Shown piece after piece: positions 36,808 to 50,833 of a stretch of DNA of 64,000 nt. Position 1 is the stretch's first letter. The number at the start of each line of letters is the position of its first letter. Origin of the DNA: Bos javanicus. Lineage: Eukaryota > Chordata > Mammalia > Artiodactyla > Bovidae. The stretch spans positions 1 to 64,000 of the forward strand of contig NW_026893833.1 of assembly GCF_032452875.1 (NCBI RefSeq), in the 5' to 3' direction. The position numbers and the translations under genes were made by a program. Below the pieces are notes generated by a model. That model had not been told where the DNA came from. It searched no databases and saw nothing but the letters and a program-made list of their open reading frames with translations.

Positions 36808-38865
36808 CTGGGCCTGCTGAGCTGTGTGATTACTGTCTGCTCATCTGCTTGACAATTGCCAGCTGAGCTGCACGATTCCTGAATGCTCAGCTGCTTGATT
36901 ATTGCCAGCTGAGCAGCATGATTCCTCACACCTGTGTTCCATGATTATTGCCTGCTGACTGTTTGATTCGTGCCTACTCAGCTCTTTGTTTATTGCCTCC
37001 AGAGGCACATGATCAGTGTATGATAGCAAACATGATCAGCGCATGATCAGTCACATGATCAGCGCCATTAAGTCACGTGATCACTACATGATAGTCATGT
37101 GATCAGTCCATGCTCAGTCACGGTATCAGTGCATGATCAGCCACGTGATCAGTGCATGATCTGTCACAAGATTAGTGTATGATCATCCACGTGATCAGTG
37201 CATGGGCAGTCATGTGATCAGTGCATGATATAGACGTGAACAGTGCATGATCAGTCTCGTGATCAGTGCATGATAGCCACGTGATCAGTGCATGATCAGT
37301 CACCTGATGGGTGTATGATCATTCACGTGACCTGTACATGGTAGCTACATGATCATTGCATGATCAGCCACGTGAGTAGTGCATGATAGCCACGTGATCA
37401 CTGCATGATCAGTCACGTGATCAGTGCATGATCAGTCATGTGACCAGTACATGGTAGCTGCGTGATCATGGCATGATCAGCCACGTGAGCAGTGCATGAT
37501 AGCCACGTGATCAGTGCATGATCAGTCACGTGATCAGTGCATGATCAGTTACGTGATCAGTGCATGATCAGCCACGTGATCAGTGCATGATCAGCCACGT
37601 GATCAGTGCATGATCAATTACGTGATCAGTGCATGATCAGTCACGTGATCAGTGCATGGTAGCTACGTGATCAGTGCATGATCAGCCACGTGATCAGTGC
37701 ATGATAGCCACGTGATCAGTGCATGATCAGCCACGTGATCAGTGCATGATCAGTCACGTGATCGTGCATGATCAGCCACGTGATCAGTGCATGATAGCCA
37801 CGTGATCAGTGCATGATCAGCCACGTGATCAGTGCATGATAGCCACGTGATCAGTGCATGATCAGTCACGTGATCATGTGTGATCAGCCACGTGATCAGT
37901 GCATGATCAGCCACGTGATCAGTGCATGATCAGTCACGTGATCAGTGCATGATCAGTCACGTGATCAGTGCATGATCAGCCACGTGATCAGTGCATGATC
38001 AGTCACGTGACCAGTATGATGGTAGCACGTGATCATGCATGATCAGCCACGTGATCAGTGCATGATAGCCACGTGATCAGTGCATGAGTCACGTGAGCAG
38101 TGTATGATCAGCCACGTGATCAGTGCATGATATCCACGTGATCAGTGCATGACAGCCACGTGATCAGTGCATGAGAGCCACGTGATCAGTGCATGATCAG
38201 TCACGTGATACATGTGTGATCAGCCACGTGATCAGTGCATGATGAGCCACGTGATCAGTGCAGGATCAATTACGTGATCAGTGCATGATCAGTCACGTGA
38301 CCAGTACATGGTTGCTACGTGATCGTTGCATGATCAGCCACGTGAGCAGAGCATGATAGCCACGTGATCAGTGCATGATCAGTCGCGTGATCAGTACATG
38401 ATCAGTCACGTGAAGAGTGCATGATCATTTACGTGATCTTTGCATGATCAGTCACGTGACCAGTATATGGTTGCTACGTGATCATTCCATGACGAGCCAC
38501 GTGAGCAGTGCATGATAGCCACGTGATGTGTGCATGAGTTACGTGAGCAGAGTATGATCAGCCACGTGATCAGTGCATGAGTGCCACGTGATCAGTGCAT
38601 GATATGTCACGTGACAGGTGTGTGATCAGCCACGTGAACAGTGCATGTTCAGCCACGTGATCAGTGCATGATAGCCACGTGATCAGTGCATGATCAGTTA
38701 CGTGAGCAGTGTATGATCAGCCACGTGATCAGTGCATGGTCAGACACGTGAACAGTGTATGATCAGCCACGTGATCAGTGCATGATATCCAAGTGATCAG
38801 TGCATGATCATCACGTGATCAGTGTATGATCAGCCACGTGAACAGTGCATGCTCAGTCACGTGAT
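36808..38865. repeat. HOR unit 19 (2058 bp)
   Basis: Short block 36808-37008 with AGCTGTGTGATT, as in unit 8, and a private CCTGAATGCTCAG. The GTGAAGAGTGCATG mark is kept near 38,410. Between about 37,520 and 38,150 most of the variant bases seen at the matching positions of unit 8 are replaced by the consensus base, while the order of monomer types stays the same. Confidence 0.87.
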
Positions 38866-41032
38866 CTGGGCCTGCTGAGCTGCGTGATTACTGTCTGCTC
38901 ATCTGCTTGACAATTGCCAGCTGAGCTGCACGATTCCTGCCTGTCATCTGCTTGACAATTGCCAGCTGTGCTGCGTAATTCCTGCCTGCTCAGCTGCTTG
39001 ATTATTGCCAGCTGAGCAGCATGATTCCTCACACCTGAGTTCCATGATTATTGCCTGCTGACTGTTTGATTCGTGCCTACTCAGCTCTTTGTTTGCCTCC
39101 AGAGGCACATGATCAGTGTATGATAGCAAACATGATCAGCGCATGATCAGTCACATGATCAGCGCCATTAAGTCACGTGATCACTACATGATAGTCATGT
39201 GATCAGTCCATGCTCAGTCACGGTATCAGTGCATGATCAGCCACGTGATCAGTGCATGATCTGTCACAAGATTAGTGTATGATCATCCACGTGATCAGTG
39301 CATGGGCAGTCATGTGATCAGTGCATGATATAGACGTGAACAGTGCATGATCAGTCTCGTGATCAGTGCATGATAGCCACGTGATCAGTGCATGATCAGT
39401 CACCTGATGGGTGTATGATCATTCACGTGACCTGTACATGGTAGCTACATGATCATTGCATGATCAGCCACGTGAGTAGTGCATGATAGCCACGTGATCA
39501 CTGCATGATCAGTCACGTGATCAGTGCATGATCAGTCATGTGACCAGTACATGGTAGCTGCGTGATCATGGCATGATCAGCCACGTGAGCAGTGCATGAT
39601 AGCCACGTGATCAGTGCATGATCAGACACGTGATCAGTGCATGATCAGTCACGTGATCAGTGCATGATCAGCCACGTGATCAGTGCATGATCAGGCACGT
39701 GATCAGTGTATGTCAGCCAAGTGATCAGTGCATGATAGCCACGTGATCAGTGCATGATCAGCCACGTGATCAGTGCATGATCAGTTATGTGATCAGTGTA
39801 TGATCAGCCACGTGATCAGTGCATGATCAGCCACATGATCAGTGCATGATCAATTACGTGATCAGTGCATGATCAGTCACGTGACCAGTACATGGTAGCT
39901 ACGTGATCATTGCATGATCAGCCACGTGATCAGTGCATGATAGCCACGTGATCAGTGCATGATAGCCACGTGATCAGTGCATGATCAGTCATGTGATCGT
40001 GTGTGATCAGCCACGTGATCAGTGCATGATATCCACGTGATCAGTGCATGACAGCCACGTGATCAGTGCATGATAGCCACGTGATCAGTGCATGATCAGT
40101 CACGTGATCAGTGCATGATCAGTTACGTGATCAGTGCATGATCAGCCACGTGATCAGTGCATGATCAGCCACGTGATCAGTGCATGATCAATTACGTGAT
40201 CAGTGCATGATCAGTCACGTGACCAGTACATGGTAGCTACGTGATCATTGCATGATCAGCCACGTGATCAGTGCATGATAGCCACGTGATCAGTGCATGA
40301 TCAGTCACGTGATCGTGTGTGATCAGCCACGTGATCAGTGCATGATATCCACGTGATCAGTGCATGACAGCCACGTGATCAGTGCATGAGCCACGTGATC
40401 AGTGCATGATCAGTCACGTGATCATGTGTGATCAGCCACGTGATCAGTGCATGATGAGCCACGTGATCAGTGCATGATCAATTACGTGATCAGTGCATGA
40501 TCAGTCACGTGACCAGTACATGGTTGCCACGTGATCAGTGCATGATCAGTCACGTGATCAGTGCATGATCAGTCACGTGATCAGTGCATGATCATTTACG
40601 TGATCAGTGCATGATCAGTCACGTGACCAGTATATGGTTGCCACGTGATCATTCCATGACGAGCCACGTGAGCAGTGCATGATAGCCACGTGATGTGTGC
40701 ATGAGTTACGTGAGCAGAGTATGATCAGCCACGTGATCAGTGCATGAGTGCCACGTGATCAGTGCATGATATGTCACTTGACAGGTGTGTGATCAGCCAC
40801 GTGAACAGTGCATGTTCAGCCACGTGATCAGTGCATGATAGCCACGTGATCAGTGCATGATCAGTTACGTGAGCAGTGTATGATCAGCCACGTGATCAGT
40901 GCATGGTCAGACACGTGAACAGTGTATGATCAGCCACGTGATCAGTGCATGATATCCAAGTGATCAGTGCATGATCATCACGTGATCAGTGTATGATCAG
41001 CCACGTGAACAGTGCATGCTCAGTCACGTGAT
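38866..41032. repeat. HOR unit 20 (2167 bp)
   Basis: Block 38866-39108 is the long form with a 3-bp deletion (TTTGTTTGCCTCC). The body follows units 9 and 14, including CACTTGACAGG near 40,777, but with fewer variant bases between about 39,620 and 40,620. It closes super-repeat C. Confidence 0.88.
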
Positions 41033-43564
41033 CTGGGCCTGCTGAGCTGCGTGATTACTGTCTGCTCATCTGCTTGACAATTGCCAGCTGAGCTGCACGA
41101 TTCCTGCCTGTCATCTGCTTGACAATTGCCAGCTGTGCTGCGTAATTCCTGCCTGCTCAGCTGCTTGATTATTGCCAGCTGAGCAGCATGATTCCTCACA
41201 CCTGAGTTCCATGATTATTGCCTGCTGACTGTTTGATTCGTGCCTACTCAGCTCTTTGTTTATTGCCTCCAGAGGCACATGATCAGTGTATGATAGCAAA
41301 CATGATCAGCGCATGATCAGTCACATGATCAGCGCCATTAAGTCACGTGATCACTACATGATAGTCATGTGATCAGTCCATGCTCAGTCACGGTATCAGT
41401 GCATGATCAGCCACGTGATCAGTGCATGATCTGTCACAAGATTAGTGTATGATCATCCACGTGATCAGTGCATGGGCAGTCATGTGATCAGTGCATGATA
41501 TAGACGTGATCAGTGCATGATCAGTCTCGTGATCAGTGCATGATAGCCACGTGATCAGTGCATGATCAGTCACCTGATGGGTGTATGATCATTCACGTGA
41601 CCTGTACATGGTAGCTACATGATCATTGCATGATCAGCCACGTGATCAGTGCATGATCAGCCACGTGATCAGTGCATGATCAGGCACGTGATCAGTGCAT
41701 GTCCAGCCACGTGATCAGTGCATGATAGCCACGTGATCAGTGCATGATCAGCCACGTGATCAGTGCATGATCAGCCGTGATCAGTGCATGATCAGTCACG
41801 TGATCAGTGCATGATCCACGTGATCAGTGCATGATCAGCCACGTGATCAGTGCATGATAGCCACGTGATCAGTGCATGATCAGCCACGTGATCAGTGCAT
41901 GATCAGTCACGTGATCAGTGCATGATCAGCCACGTGATCAGTGCATGATAGCCACGTGATCAGTGCATGATCAGTCGCGTGACCAGTACATGGTAGCTCG
42001 TGATCATGCATGATCAGCCACGTGATCAGTGCATGATAGCCACGTGATCAGTGCATGATCAGTCACGTGATCAGTGCATGATCAGTTACGTGATCAGTGC
42101 ATGATCAGCCACGTGATCAGTGCATGATCAGCCACGTGATCAGTGCATGATCAATTACGTGATCAGTGCATGATCAGTCACGTGATCAGTGCATGGTAGC
42201 TACGTGATCAGTGCATGATCAGCCACGTGATCAGTGCATGATAGCCACGTGATCAGTGCATGATCAGCCACGTGATCAGTGCATGATCAGCCACGTGATC
42301 AGTGCATGATCAGTCACGTGATCGTGCATGATCAGCCACGTGATCAGTGCATGATATCCACGTGATCAGTGCATGATCAGCCGCGTGATCGGTGCATGAT
42401 CAGCCACGTGATCAGTGCATGATCAGTCACGTGATCAGTGTGATCAGCCACGTGATCAGTGCATGATCAGCCACGTGATCAGTGCATGATCAATTACGTG
42501 ATCAGTGCATGATCAGTCACGTGATCCAGTACATGGTTGCTACGTGATCAGTGCATGATCAGCCACGTGATCAGTGCATGATAGCCACGTGATCAGTGCA
42601 TGATCAGTCACGTGATCAGTGCATGATCAGTCACGTGATCAGTGCATGATCATTTACGTGATCAGTGCATGATCAGTCACGTGACAGTATATGGTTGCTA
42701 CGTGATCATTGCATGATCAGCCACGTGATCAGTGCATGATAGCCACGTGATCAGTGCATGAGTTACGTGATCAGGTATGATCAGCCACGTGATCAGTGCA
42801 TGAGTCACGTGATCAGTGCATGATAGTCACGTGATCAGTGTGTGATCAGCCACGTGATCAGTGCATGATCAGCCACGTGATCAGTGCATGATAGCCACGT
42901 GATCAGTGCATGATCAGTCACGTGATCAGTGCATGATCAGCCACGTGATCAGTGCATGATCAGTCACGTGATCAGTACATGATAGCTACGTGATCATGCA
43001 TGATCAGTCACGTGATCAGTGCATGATAGCCACGTGATCAGTGCATGATCAGTCACGTGATCAGTGCATGATCAGTCACGTGATCAGTGCATGATCAGTC
43101 ACGTGATCAGTGCATGATCAGTCACGTGATCAGTGCATGATCAGCCACGTGATCAGTGCATGATCAGTCACGTGATCAGTGCATGATCAGCCACGTGATC
43201 AGTGCATGATAGCCACGTGATCAGTGCATGATCAGTCACGTGATCAGTGCATGATCAGTTACGTGATCAGTGCATGATCAGCCACGTGATCAGTGCATGA
43301 TCAGCCACGTGATCAGTGCATGATCAGCCACGTGATCAGTGCATGATCAGTCACGTGATCAGTGCATGATCAGTTACGTGATCAGTGCATGATCAGCCAC
43401 GTGATCAGTGCATGATCAGCCACGTGATCAGTGCATGATCAGACACGTGATCAGTGTATGATCAGCCACGTGATCAGTGCATGATATCCACGTGATCAGT
43501 GCATGATCATCACGTGATCAGTGTATGATCAGCCACGTGAACAGTGCATGCTCAGTCACGTGAT
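41033..43564. repeat. HOR unit 21 (2532 bp, mostly consensus monomers)
   Basis: Long block 41033-41278. After the conserved post-block series, about 41,640-43,500 is close to an uninterrupted run of consensus monomers with only a few HOR landmarks left (GGTAGCTCGTG, CAATTACGTG, CATTTACGTG). A join near 42,941-42,965 resembles the block-less fusion of units 10 and 15, so this unit probably corresponds to them. Confidence 0.85.
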
Positions 43565-45332
43565 CTGGGCCTGCTGAGCTGCGTGATTACTGTCTGCTCA
43601 TCTGCTTGACAATTGCCAGCTGAGCTGCACGATTCCTGCCTGCTCAGCTGCTTGATTATTGCCAGCTGAGCAGCATGATTCCTCACACCTGAGTTCCATG
43701 ATTATTGCCTGCTGACTGTTTGATTCGTGCCTACTCAGCTCTTTGTTTATTGCCTCCAGAGGCACATGATCAGTGTATGATAGCAAACATGATCAGCGCA
43801 TGATCAGTCACATGATCAGCGCCATTAAGTCACGTGATCACTACATGATAGTCATGTGATCAGTCCATGCTCAGTCACGGTATCAGTGCATGATCAGCCA
43901 CGTGATCAGTGCATGATCTGTCACAAGATTAGTGTATGATCATCCACGTGATCAGTGCATGGGCAGTCATGTGATCAGTGCATGATATAGACGTGAACAG
44001 TGCATGATCAGTCTCGTGATCAGTGCATGATAGCCACGTGATCAGTGCATGATCAGTCACCTGATGGGTGTATGATCATTCACGTGACCTGTACATAGTA
44101 GCTACATGATCATTGCATGATCAGCCACGTGAGTAGTTCATGATAGCCACGTGATCACTGCATGATCAGTCACGTGATCAGTGCATGATCAGTCATGTGA
44201 CCAGTACATGGTAGCTGCGTGATCATGGCATGATCAGCCACGTGAGCAGTGCATGATAGCCACGTGATCAGTGCATGATCAGACACGTGATCAGTGCATG
44301 ATCAGTCACGTGATCAGTGCATGATCAGCCACGTGATCAGTGCATGATCAGGCACGTGATCAGTGTATGTCAGCCAAGTGATCAGTGCATGATAGCCACG
44401 TGATCAGTGCATGATCAGCCACGTGATCAGTGCATGATCAGTTATGTGATCAGTGCATGATCAGCCACGTGATCAGTGCATGATCAGCCACGTGATCAGT
44501 GCATGATCAATTACGTGATCAGTGCATGATCAGTCACGTGATCAGTACATGATAGCTACGTGATCATTGCATGATCAGCCACGTGATCAGTGCATGATAG
44601 CCACGTGATCAGTGCATGACAGCCACGTGATCAGTGCATGAGAGCCACGTGATCAGTGCATGATCAGTCACGTGATACATGTGTGATCAGCCACGTGATC
44701 AGTGCATGATGAGCCACGTGATCAGTGCAGGATCAATTACGTGATCAGTGCATGATCAGTCACGTGACCAGTACATGGTTGCTACGTGATCGTTGCATGA
44801 TCAGCCACGTGAGCAGAGCATGATAGCCGCGTGGTCAGTGCATGATCAGTCACGTGATCAGTACATGATCAGTCACGTGAACAGTGCATGATCATTTACG
44901 TGATCTTTGCATGATCAGTCACGTTACCAGTATATGGTTGCTACGTGATCATTCCATGGCGAGCCACGTGAGCAGTGCATGATAGCCACGTGATGTGTGC
45001 ATGAGTTATGTGAGCAGAGTATGATCAGCCACGTGATCAGTGCATGAGTGCCACGTGATCAGTGCATGATATGTCACGTGACAGGTGTGTGATCAGCCAC
45101 GTGAACAGTGCATGTTCAGCCACGTGATCAGTGCATGATAGCCACGTGATCAGTGCATGATCAGTTACGTGAGCAGTGTATGATCAGCCACGTGATCAGT
45201 GCATGGTCAGACACGTGAACAGTGTGTGATCAGCCACGTGATCAGTGCATGATATCCAAGTGATCAGTGCATGATCATCACGTGATCAGTGTATGATCAG
45301 CCACGTGAACAGTGCATGCTCAGTCACGTGAT
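43565..45332. repeat. HOR unit 22 (1768 bp)
   Basis: Short block 43565-43765. The body has a private-looking TACATAGTAGCTAC near 44,093, shared with unit 24 near 47,694. Many sites between about 44,280 and 44,660 carry the consensus base. The full pre-block series is present at its right end, unlike units 5, 11 and 16. Confidence 0.87.
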
Positions 45333-47119
45333 CTGGGCCTGCTGAGCTGCGTGATTACTGTCTGCTCATCTGCTTGACAATTGCCAGCTGAGCTGCACGA
45401 TTCCTGCCTGCTCAGCTGCTTGATTATTGCCAGCTGAGCAGCATGATTCCTCACACCTGAGTTCCATGATTATTGCCTGCTGACTGTTTGATTCGTGCCT
45501 ACTCAGCTCTTTGTTTATTGCCTCCAGAGGCACATGATCAGTGTATGATAGCAAACATGATCAGCGCATGATCAGTCACATGATCAGCGCCATTAAGTCA
45601 CGTGATCACTACATGATAGTCATGTGATCAGTCCATGCTCAGTCACGGTATCAGTGCATGATCAGCCACGTGATCAGTGCATGATCTGTCACAAGATTAG
45701 TGTATGATCATCCACGTGATCAGTGCATGGGCAGTCATGTGATCAGTGCATGATATAGGCGTGAACAGTGCATGATCAGTCTCGTGATCAGTGCATGATA
45801 GCCACGTGATCAGTGCATGATCAGTCACCTGATGGGTGTATGATCATTCACGTGACCTGTACATGGTAGCTACATGATCATTGCATGATCAGCCACGTGA
45901 GTAGTTCATGATAGCCACGTGATCACTGCATGATCAGTCACGTGATCAGTGCATGATCAGTCATGTGACCAGTACATGGTAGCTGCGTGATCATGGCATG
46001 ATCAGCCACGTGAGCAGTGCATGATAGCCACGTGATCAGTGCATGATCAGACACGAGATCAGTGCATGATCAGTCACGTGATCAGTGCATGATCAGCCAC
46101 GTGATCAGTGCATGACCAGGCACGTGATCAGTGTATGTCCAGCCAAGTGATCAGTGCATGATAGCCACGTGATCAGTGCATGATCAGCACGTGATCAGTG
46201 CATGATCAGTTATGTGATCAGTGTATGATCAGCCACGTGATCAGTGCATGATCAGCCACATGATCAGTGCATGATCAATTACGTGATCAGTGCATGATCA
46301 GTCACGTGACCAGTACATGGTAGCTACGTGATCATTGCATGATCAGCCACGTGATCAGTGCATGATAGCCACGTGATCAGTGCATGATAGCCACGTGATC
46401 AGTGCATGATCAGTCATGTGATACGTGTGTGATCAGCCACGTGATCAGTGCATGATATCCACGTGATCAGTGCATGACAGCCACGTGATCAGTGCATGAG
46501 AGCCACGTGATCAGTGCATGATCAGTCACGTGATACATGTGTGATCAGCCACGTGATCAGTGCATGATGAGCCACGTGATCAGTGCAGGATCAATTACGT
46601 GATCAGTGCATGATCAGTCACGTGACCAGTACATGGTTGCTACGTGATCGTTGCATGATCAGCCACGTGAGCAGAGCATGATAGCCACGTGATCAGTGCA
46701 TGATCAGTCACGTGATCAGTACATGATCAGTCACGTGAACAGTGCATGATCATTTACGTGATCTTTGCATGATCAGTCACGTTACCAGTATATGGTTGCT
46801 ACGTGATCATCCATGACAGCCACGTGAGCAGTGCATGATAGCCACGTGATGTGTGCATGAGTTACGTGAGCAGAGTATGATCAGCCACGTGATCAGTGCA
46901 TGAGTGCCACGTGATCAGTGCATGATAGCCACGTGATCAGTGCATGATCAGTTACGTGAGCAGTGTATGATCAGCCACGTGATCAGTGCATGGTCAGACA
47001 CGTGAACAGTGTATGATCAGCCACGTGATCAGTGCATGATATCCAAGTGATCAGTGCATGATCATCACGTGATCAGTGTATGATCAGCCACGTGAACAGT
47101 GCATGCTCAGTCACGTGAT
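45333..47119. repeat. HOR unit 23 (1787 bp)
   Basis: Short block 45333-45533, the last short block in the window. The pre-block series lacks about three monomers near 46,925: the CACGTGACAGGTGTG and first GTGAACAGTGCATG monomers are missing, so GAGTGCCACGTG leads straight to GATAGCCACGTG. Confidence 0.87.
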
Positions 47120-49020
47120 CTGGGCCTGCTGAGCTGCGTGATTACTGTCTGCTCATCTGCTTGACAATTGCCAGCTGAGCTGCACGATTCCTGCCTGTCA
47201 TCTGCTTGACAATTGCCAGCTGTGCTGCGTAATTCCTGCCTGCTCAGCTGCTTGATTATTGCCAGCTGAGCAGCATGATTCCTCACACCTGAGTTCCATG
47301 ATTATTGCCTGCTGACTGTTTGATTTGTGCCTACTCAGCTCTTTGTTTATTGCCTCCAGAGGCACATGATCAGTGTATGATAGCAAACATGATCAGCGCA
47401 TGATCAGTCACATGATCAGCGCCATTAAGTCACGTGATCACTACATGATAGTCATGTGATCAGTCCATGCTCAGTCACGGTATCAGTGCATGATCAGCCA
47501 CGTGATCAGTGCATGATCTGTCACAAGATTAGTGTATGATCATCCACGTGATCAGTGCACGGGCAGTCATGTGATCAGTGCATGATATAGGCGTGAACAG
47601 TGCATGATCAGTCTCGTGATCAGTGCATGATAGCCACGTGATCAGTGCATGATCAGTCACCTGATGGGTGTATGATCATTCACGTGACCTGTACATAGTA
47701 GCTACATGATCATTGCATGATCAGCCACGTGAGTAGTTCATGATAGCCACGTGATCACTGCATGATCAGTCACGTGATCAGTGCATGATCAGTCATGTGA
47801 CCAGTACATGGTAGCTGCGTGATCATGGCATGATCAGCCACGTGAGCAGTGCATGATAGCCACGTGATCAGTGCATGATCAGACACGAGATCAGTGCATG
47901 ATCAGTCACGTGATCAGTGCATGATCAGCCACGTGATCAGTGCATGACCAGGCACGTGATCAGTGTATGTCAGCCAAGTGATCAGTGCATGATAGCCACG
48001 TGATCAGTGCATGATCAGTCACGTGATCAGTGCATGATCAGTTATGTGATCAGTGTATGATCAGCCACGTGATCAGTGCATGATCAGCCACATGATCAGT
48101 GCATGATCAATTACGTGATCAGTGCATGATCAGTCACGTGACCAGTACATGGTAGCTACGTGATCATTGCATGATCAGCCACGTGATCAGTGCATGATAG
48201 CCACGTGATCAGTGCATGATAGCCACGTGATCAGTGCATGATCAGTCATGTGATACGTTTGTGATCAGCCACGTGATCAGTGCATGATATCCACGTGATC
48301 AGTGCATGACAGCCACGTGATCTGTTCATGAGAGCCACGTGATCAGTGCATGATCAGTCACGTGATACATGTGTGATCAGCCACGTGATCAGTGCATGAT
48401 GAGCCACGTGATCAGTGCAGGATCAATTACGTGATCAGTGCATGATCAGTCACGTGACCAGTACATGTTTGCTACGTGATCGTTGCATGATCAGCCACGT
48501 GAGCAGAGCATGATAGCCACGTGATCAGTGCATGATCAGTCACGTGATCAGTACATGATCAGTCACGTGAACAGTGCATGAACATTTACGTGATCTTTGC
48601 ATGATCAGTCACGTGACCAGTATATGGTTGCTACGTGATCATTCCATGACGCCACGTGAGCAGTGCATGATAGCCACGTGATGTGTGCATGAGTTACGTG
48701 AGCAGAGTATGATCAGCCACGTGATCAGTGCATGAGTGCCACGTGATCAGTGCATGATATGTCACGTGACAGGTGTGTGATCAGCCACGTGAACAGTGCA
48801 TGTTCAGCCACGTGATCAGTGCATGATAGCCACGTGATCAGTGCATGATCAGTTACGTGAGCAGTGTATGATCAGCCACGTGATCAGTGCATGGTCAGAC
48901 ACGTGAACAGTGTATGATCAGCCACGTGATCAGTGCATGATATCCAAGTGATCAGTGCATGATCATCACGTGATCAGTGTATGATCAGCCACGTGAACAG
49001 TGCATGCTCAGTCACGTGAT
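47120..49020. repeat. HOR unit 24 (1901 bp)
   Basis: Long block 47120-47365 with GATTTGTGCC. A complete HOR of the 1.9-kb class with all landmarks. Small private changes include TACGTTTGTG near 48,255 and CATGAACATTTACG near 48,578. From here on every block is the 246-bp form. Confidence 0.89.
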
Positions 49021-50833
49021 CTGGGCCTGCTGAGCTGCGTGATTACTGTCTGCTCATCTGCTTGACAATTGCCAGCTGAGCTGCACGATTCCTGCCTGTC
49101 ATCTGCTTGACAATTGCCAGCTGTGCTGCGTAATTCCTGCCTGCTCAGCTGCTTGATTATTGCCAGCTGAGCAGCATGATTCCTCACACCTGAGTTCCAT
49201 GATTATTGCCTGCTGACTGTTTGATTCGTGCCTACTCAGCTCTTTGTTTATTGCCTCCAGAGGCACATGATCAGTGTATGATAGCAAACATGATCAGCGC
49301 ATGATCAGTCACATGATCAGCGCCATTAAGTCACGTGATCACTACATGATAGTCATGTGATCAGTCCATGCTCAGTCACGGTATCAGTGCATGATCAGCC
49401 ACGTGATCAGTGCATGATCTGTCACAAGATTAGTGTATGATCATCCACGTGATCAGTGCACGGGCAGTCATGTGATCAGTGCATGATATAGACGTGAACA
49501 GTGCATGATCAGTCACGTGATCAGTGCATGATAGCCACGTGATCAGTGCATGATCAGTCACCTGATGGGTGTATGATCATTCACGTGACCTGTACATGGT
49601 AGCTACATGATCATTGCATGATCAGCCACGTGAGTAGTTCATGATAGCCACGTGATCACTGCATGATCAGTCACGTGATCAGTGCATGATCAGTCATGTG
49701 ACCAGTACATGGTAGCTGCGTGATCATGGCATGATCAGCCACGTGAGCAGTGCATGATAGCCACGTGATCAGTGCATGATCAGACACGTGATCAGTGCAT
49801 GATCAGTCACGTGATCAGTGCATGATCAGCCACGTGATCAGTGCATGATCAGGCACGTGATCAGTGTATGTCAGCCAAGTGATCAGTGCATGATAGCCAC
49901 GTGATCAGTGCATGATCAGCCACGTGATCAGTGCATGATCAGTTATGTGATCAGTGTGTGATCAGCCACGTGATCAGTGCATGATCAGCCACATGATCAG
50001 TGCATGATCAATTACGTGATCAGTGCATGATCAGTCACGTGACCAGTACATGGTAGCTACGTGATCATTGCATGATCAGCCACGTGATCAGTGCATGATA
50101 GCCACGTGATCAGTGCATGATAGCCACGTGATCAGTGCATGAGAGCCACGTGATCAGTGCATGATCAGTCACGTGATACATGTGTGATCAGCCACGTGAT
50201 CAGTGCATGATGAGCCACGTGATCAGTGCAGGATCAATTACGTGATCAGTGCATGATCAGTCACGTGACCAGTACATGGTTGCTACGTGATCGTTGCATG
50301 ATCAGCCACGTGAGCAGAGCATGATAGCCACGTGATCAGTGCATGATCAGTCACGTGATCAGTACATGATCAGTCACGTGAACAGTGCATGATCATTTAC
50401 GTGATCTTTGCATGATCAGTCACGTTACCAGTATATGGTTGCTACGTGATCATTCCATGACGAGCCACGTGAGCAGTGCATGATAGCCACGTGATGTGTG
50501 CATGAGTTACGTGAGCAGAGTATGATCAGCCACGTGATCAGTGCATGAGTGCCACGTGATCAGTGCATGATATGTCACGTGACAGGTGTGTGATCAGCCA
50601 CGTGAACAGTGCATGTTCAGCCACGTGATCAGTGCATGATAGCCACGTGATCAGTGCATGATCAGTTACGTGAGCAGTGTATGATCAGCCACGTGATCAG
50701 TGCATGGTCAGACACGTGAACAGTGTATGATCAGCCACGTGATCAGTGCATGATATCCAAGTGATCAGTGCATGATCATCACGTGATCAGTGTATGATCA
50801 GCCACGTGAACAGTGCATGCTCAGTCACGTGAT
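49021..50833. repeat. HOR unit 25 (1813 bp)
   Basis: Long block 49021-49266. It is 90 bp shorter than unit 26. Near 50,130 the GATAGCCACGTG pair leads directly to GAGAGCCACGTG, so the GATACGTGTGTG, GATATCCACGTG and GACAGCCACGTG monomers (four units in all) are missing. Confidence 0.89.

Larger units (their letters stand above)
28970..41032. repeat. Super-repeat C (HOR units 15-20, 12,063 bp)
   Basis: Six HORs in the same order as super-repeat A. The first half is nearly identical to B; units 19 and 20 are closer to consensus than their counterparts 8 and 9. Unit 21 probably starts a fourth, eroded super-repeat, but the pattern of lengths is lost after unit 22. Confidence 0.83.
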
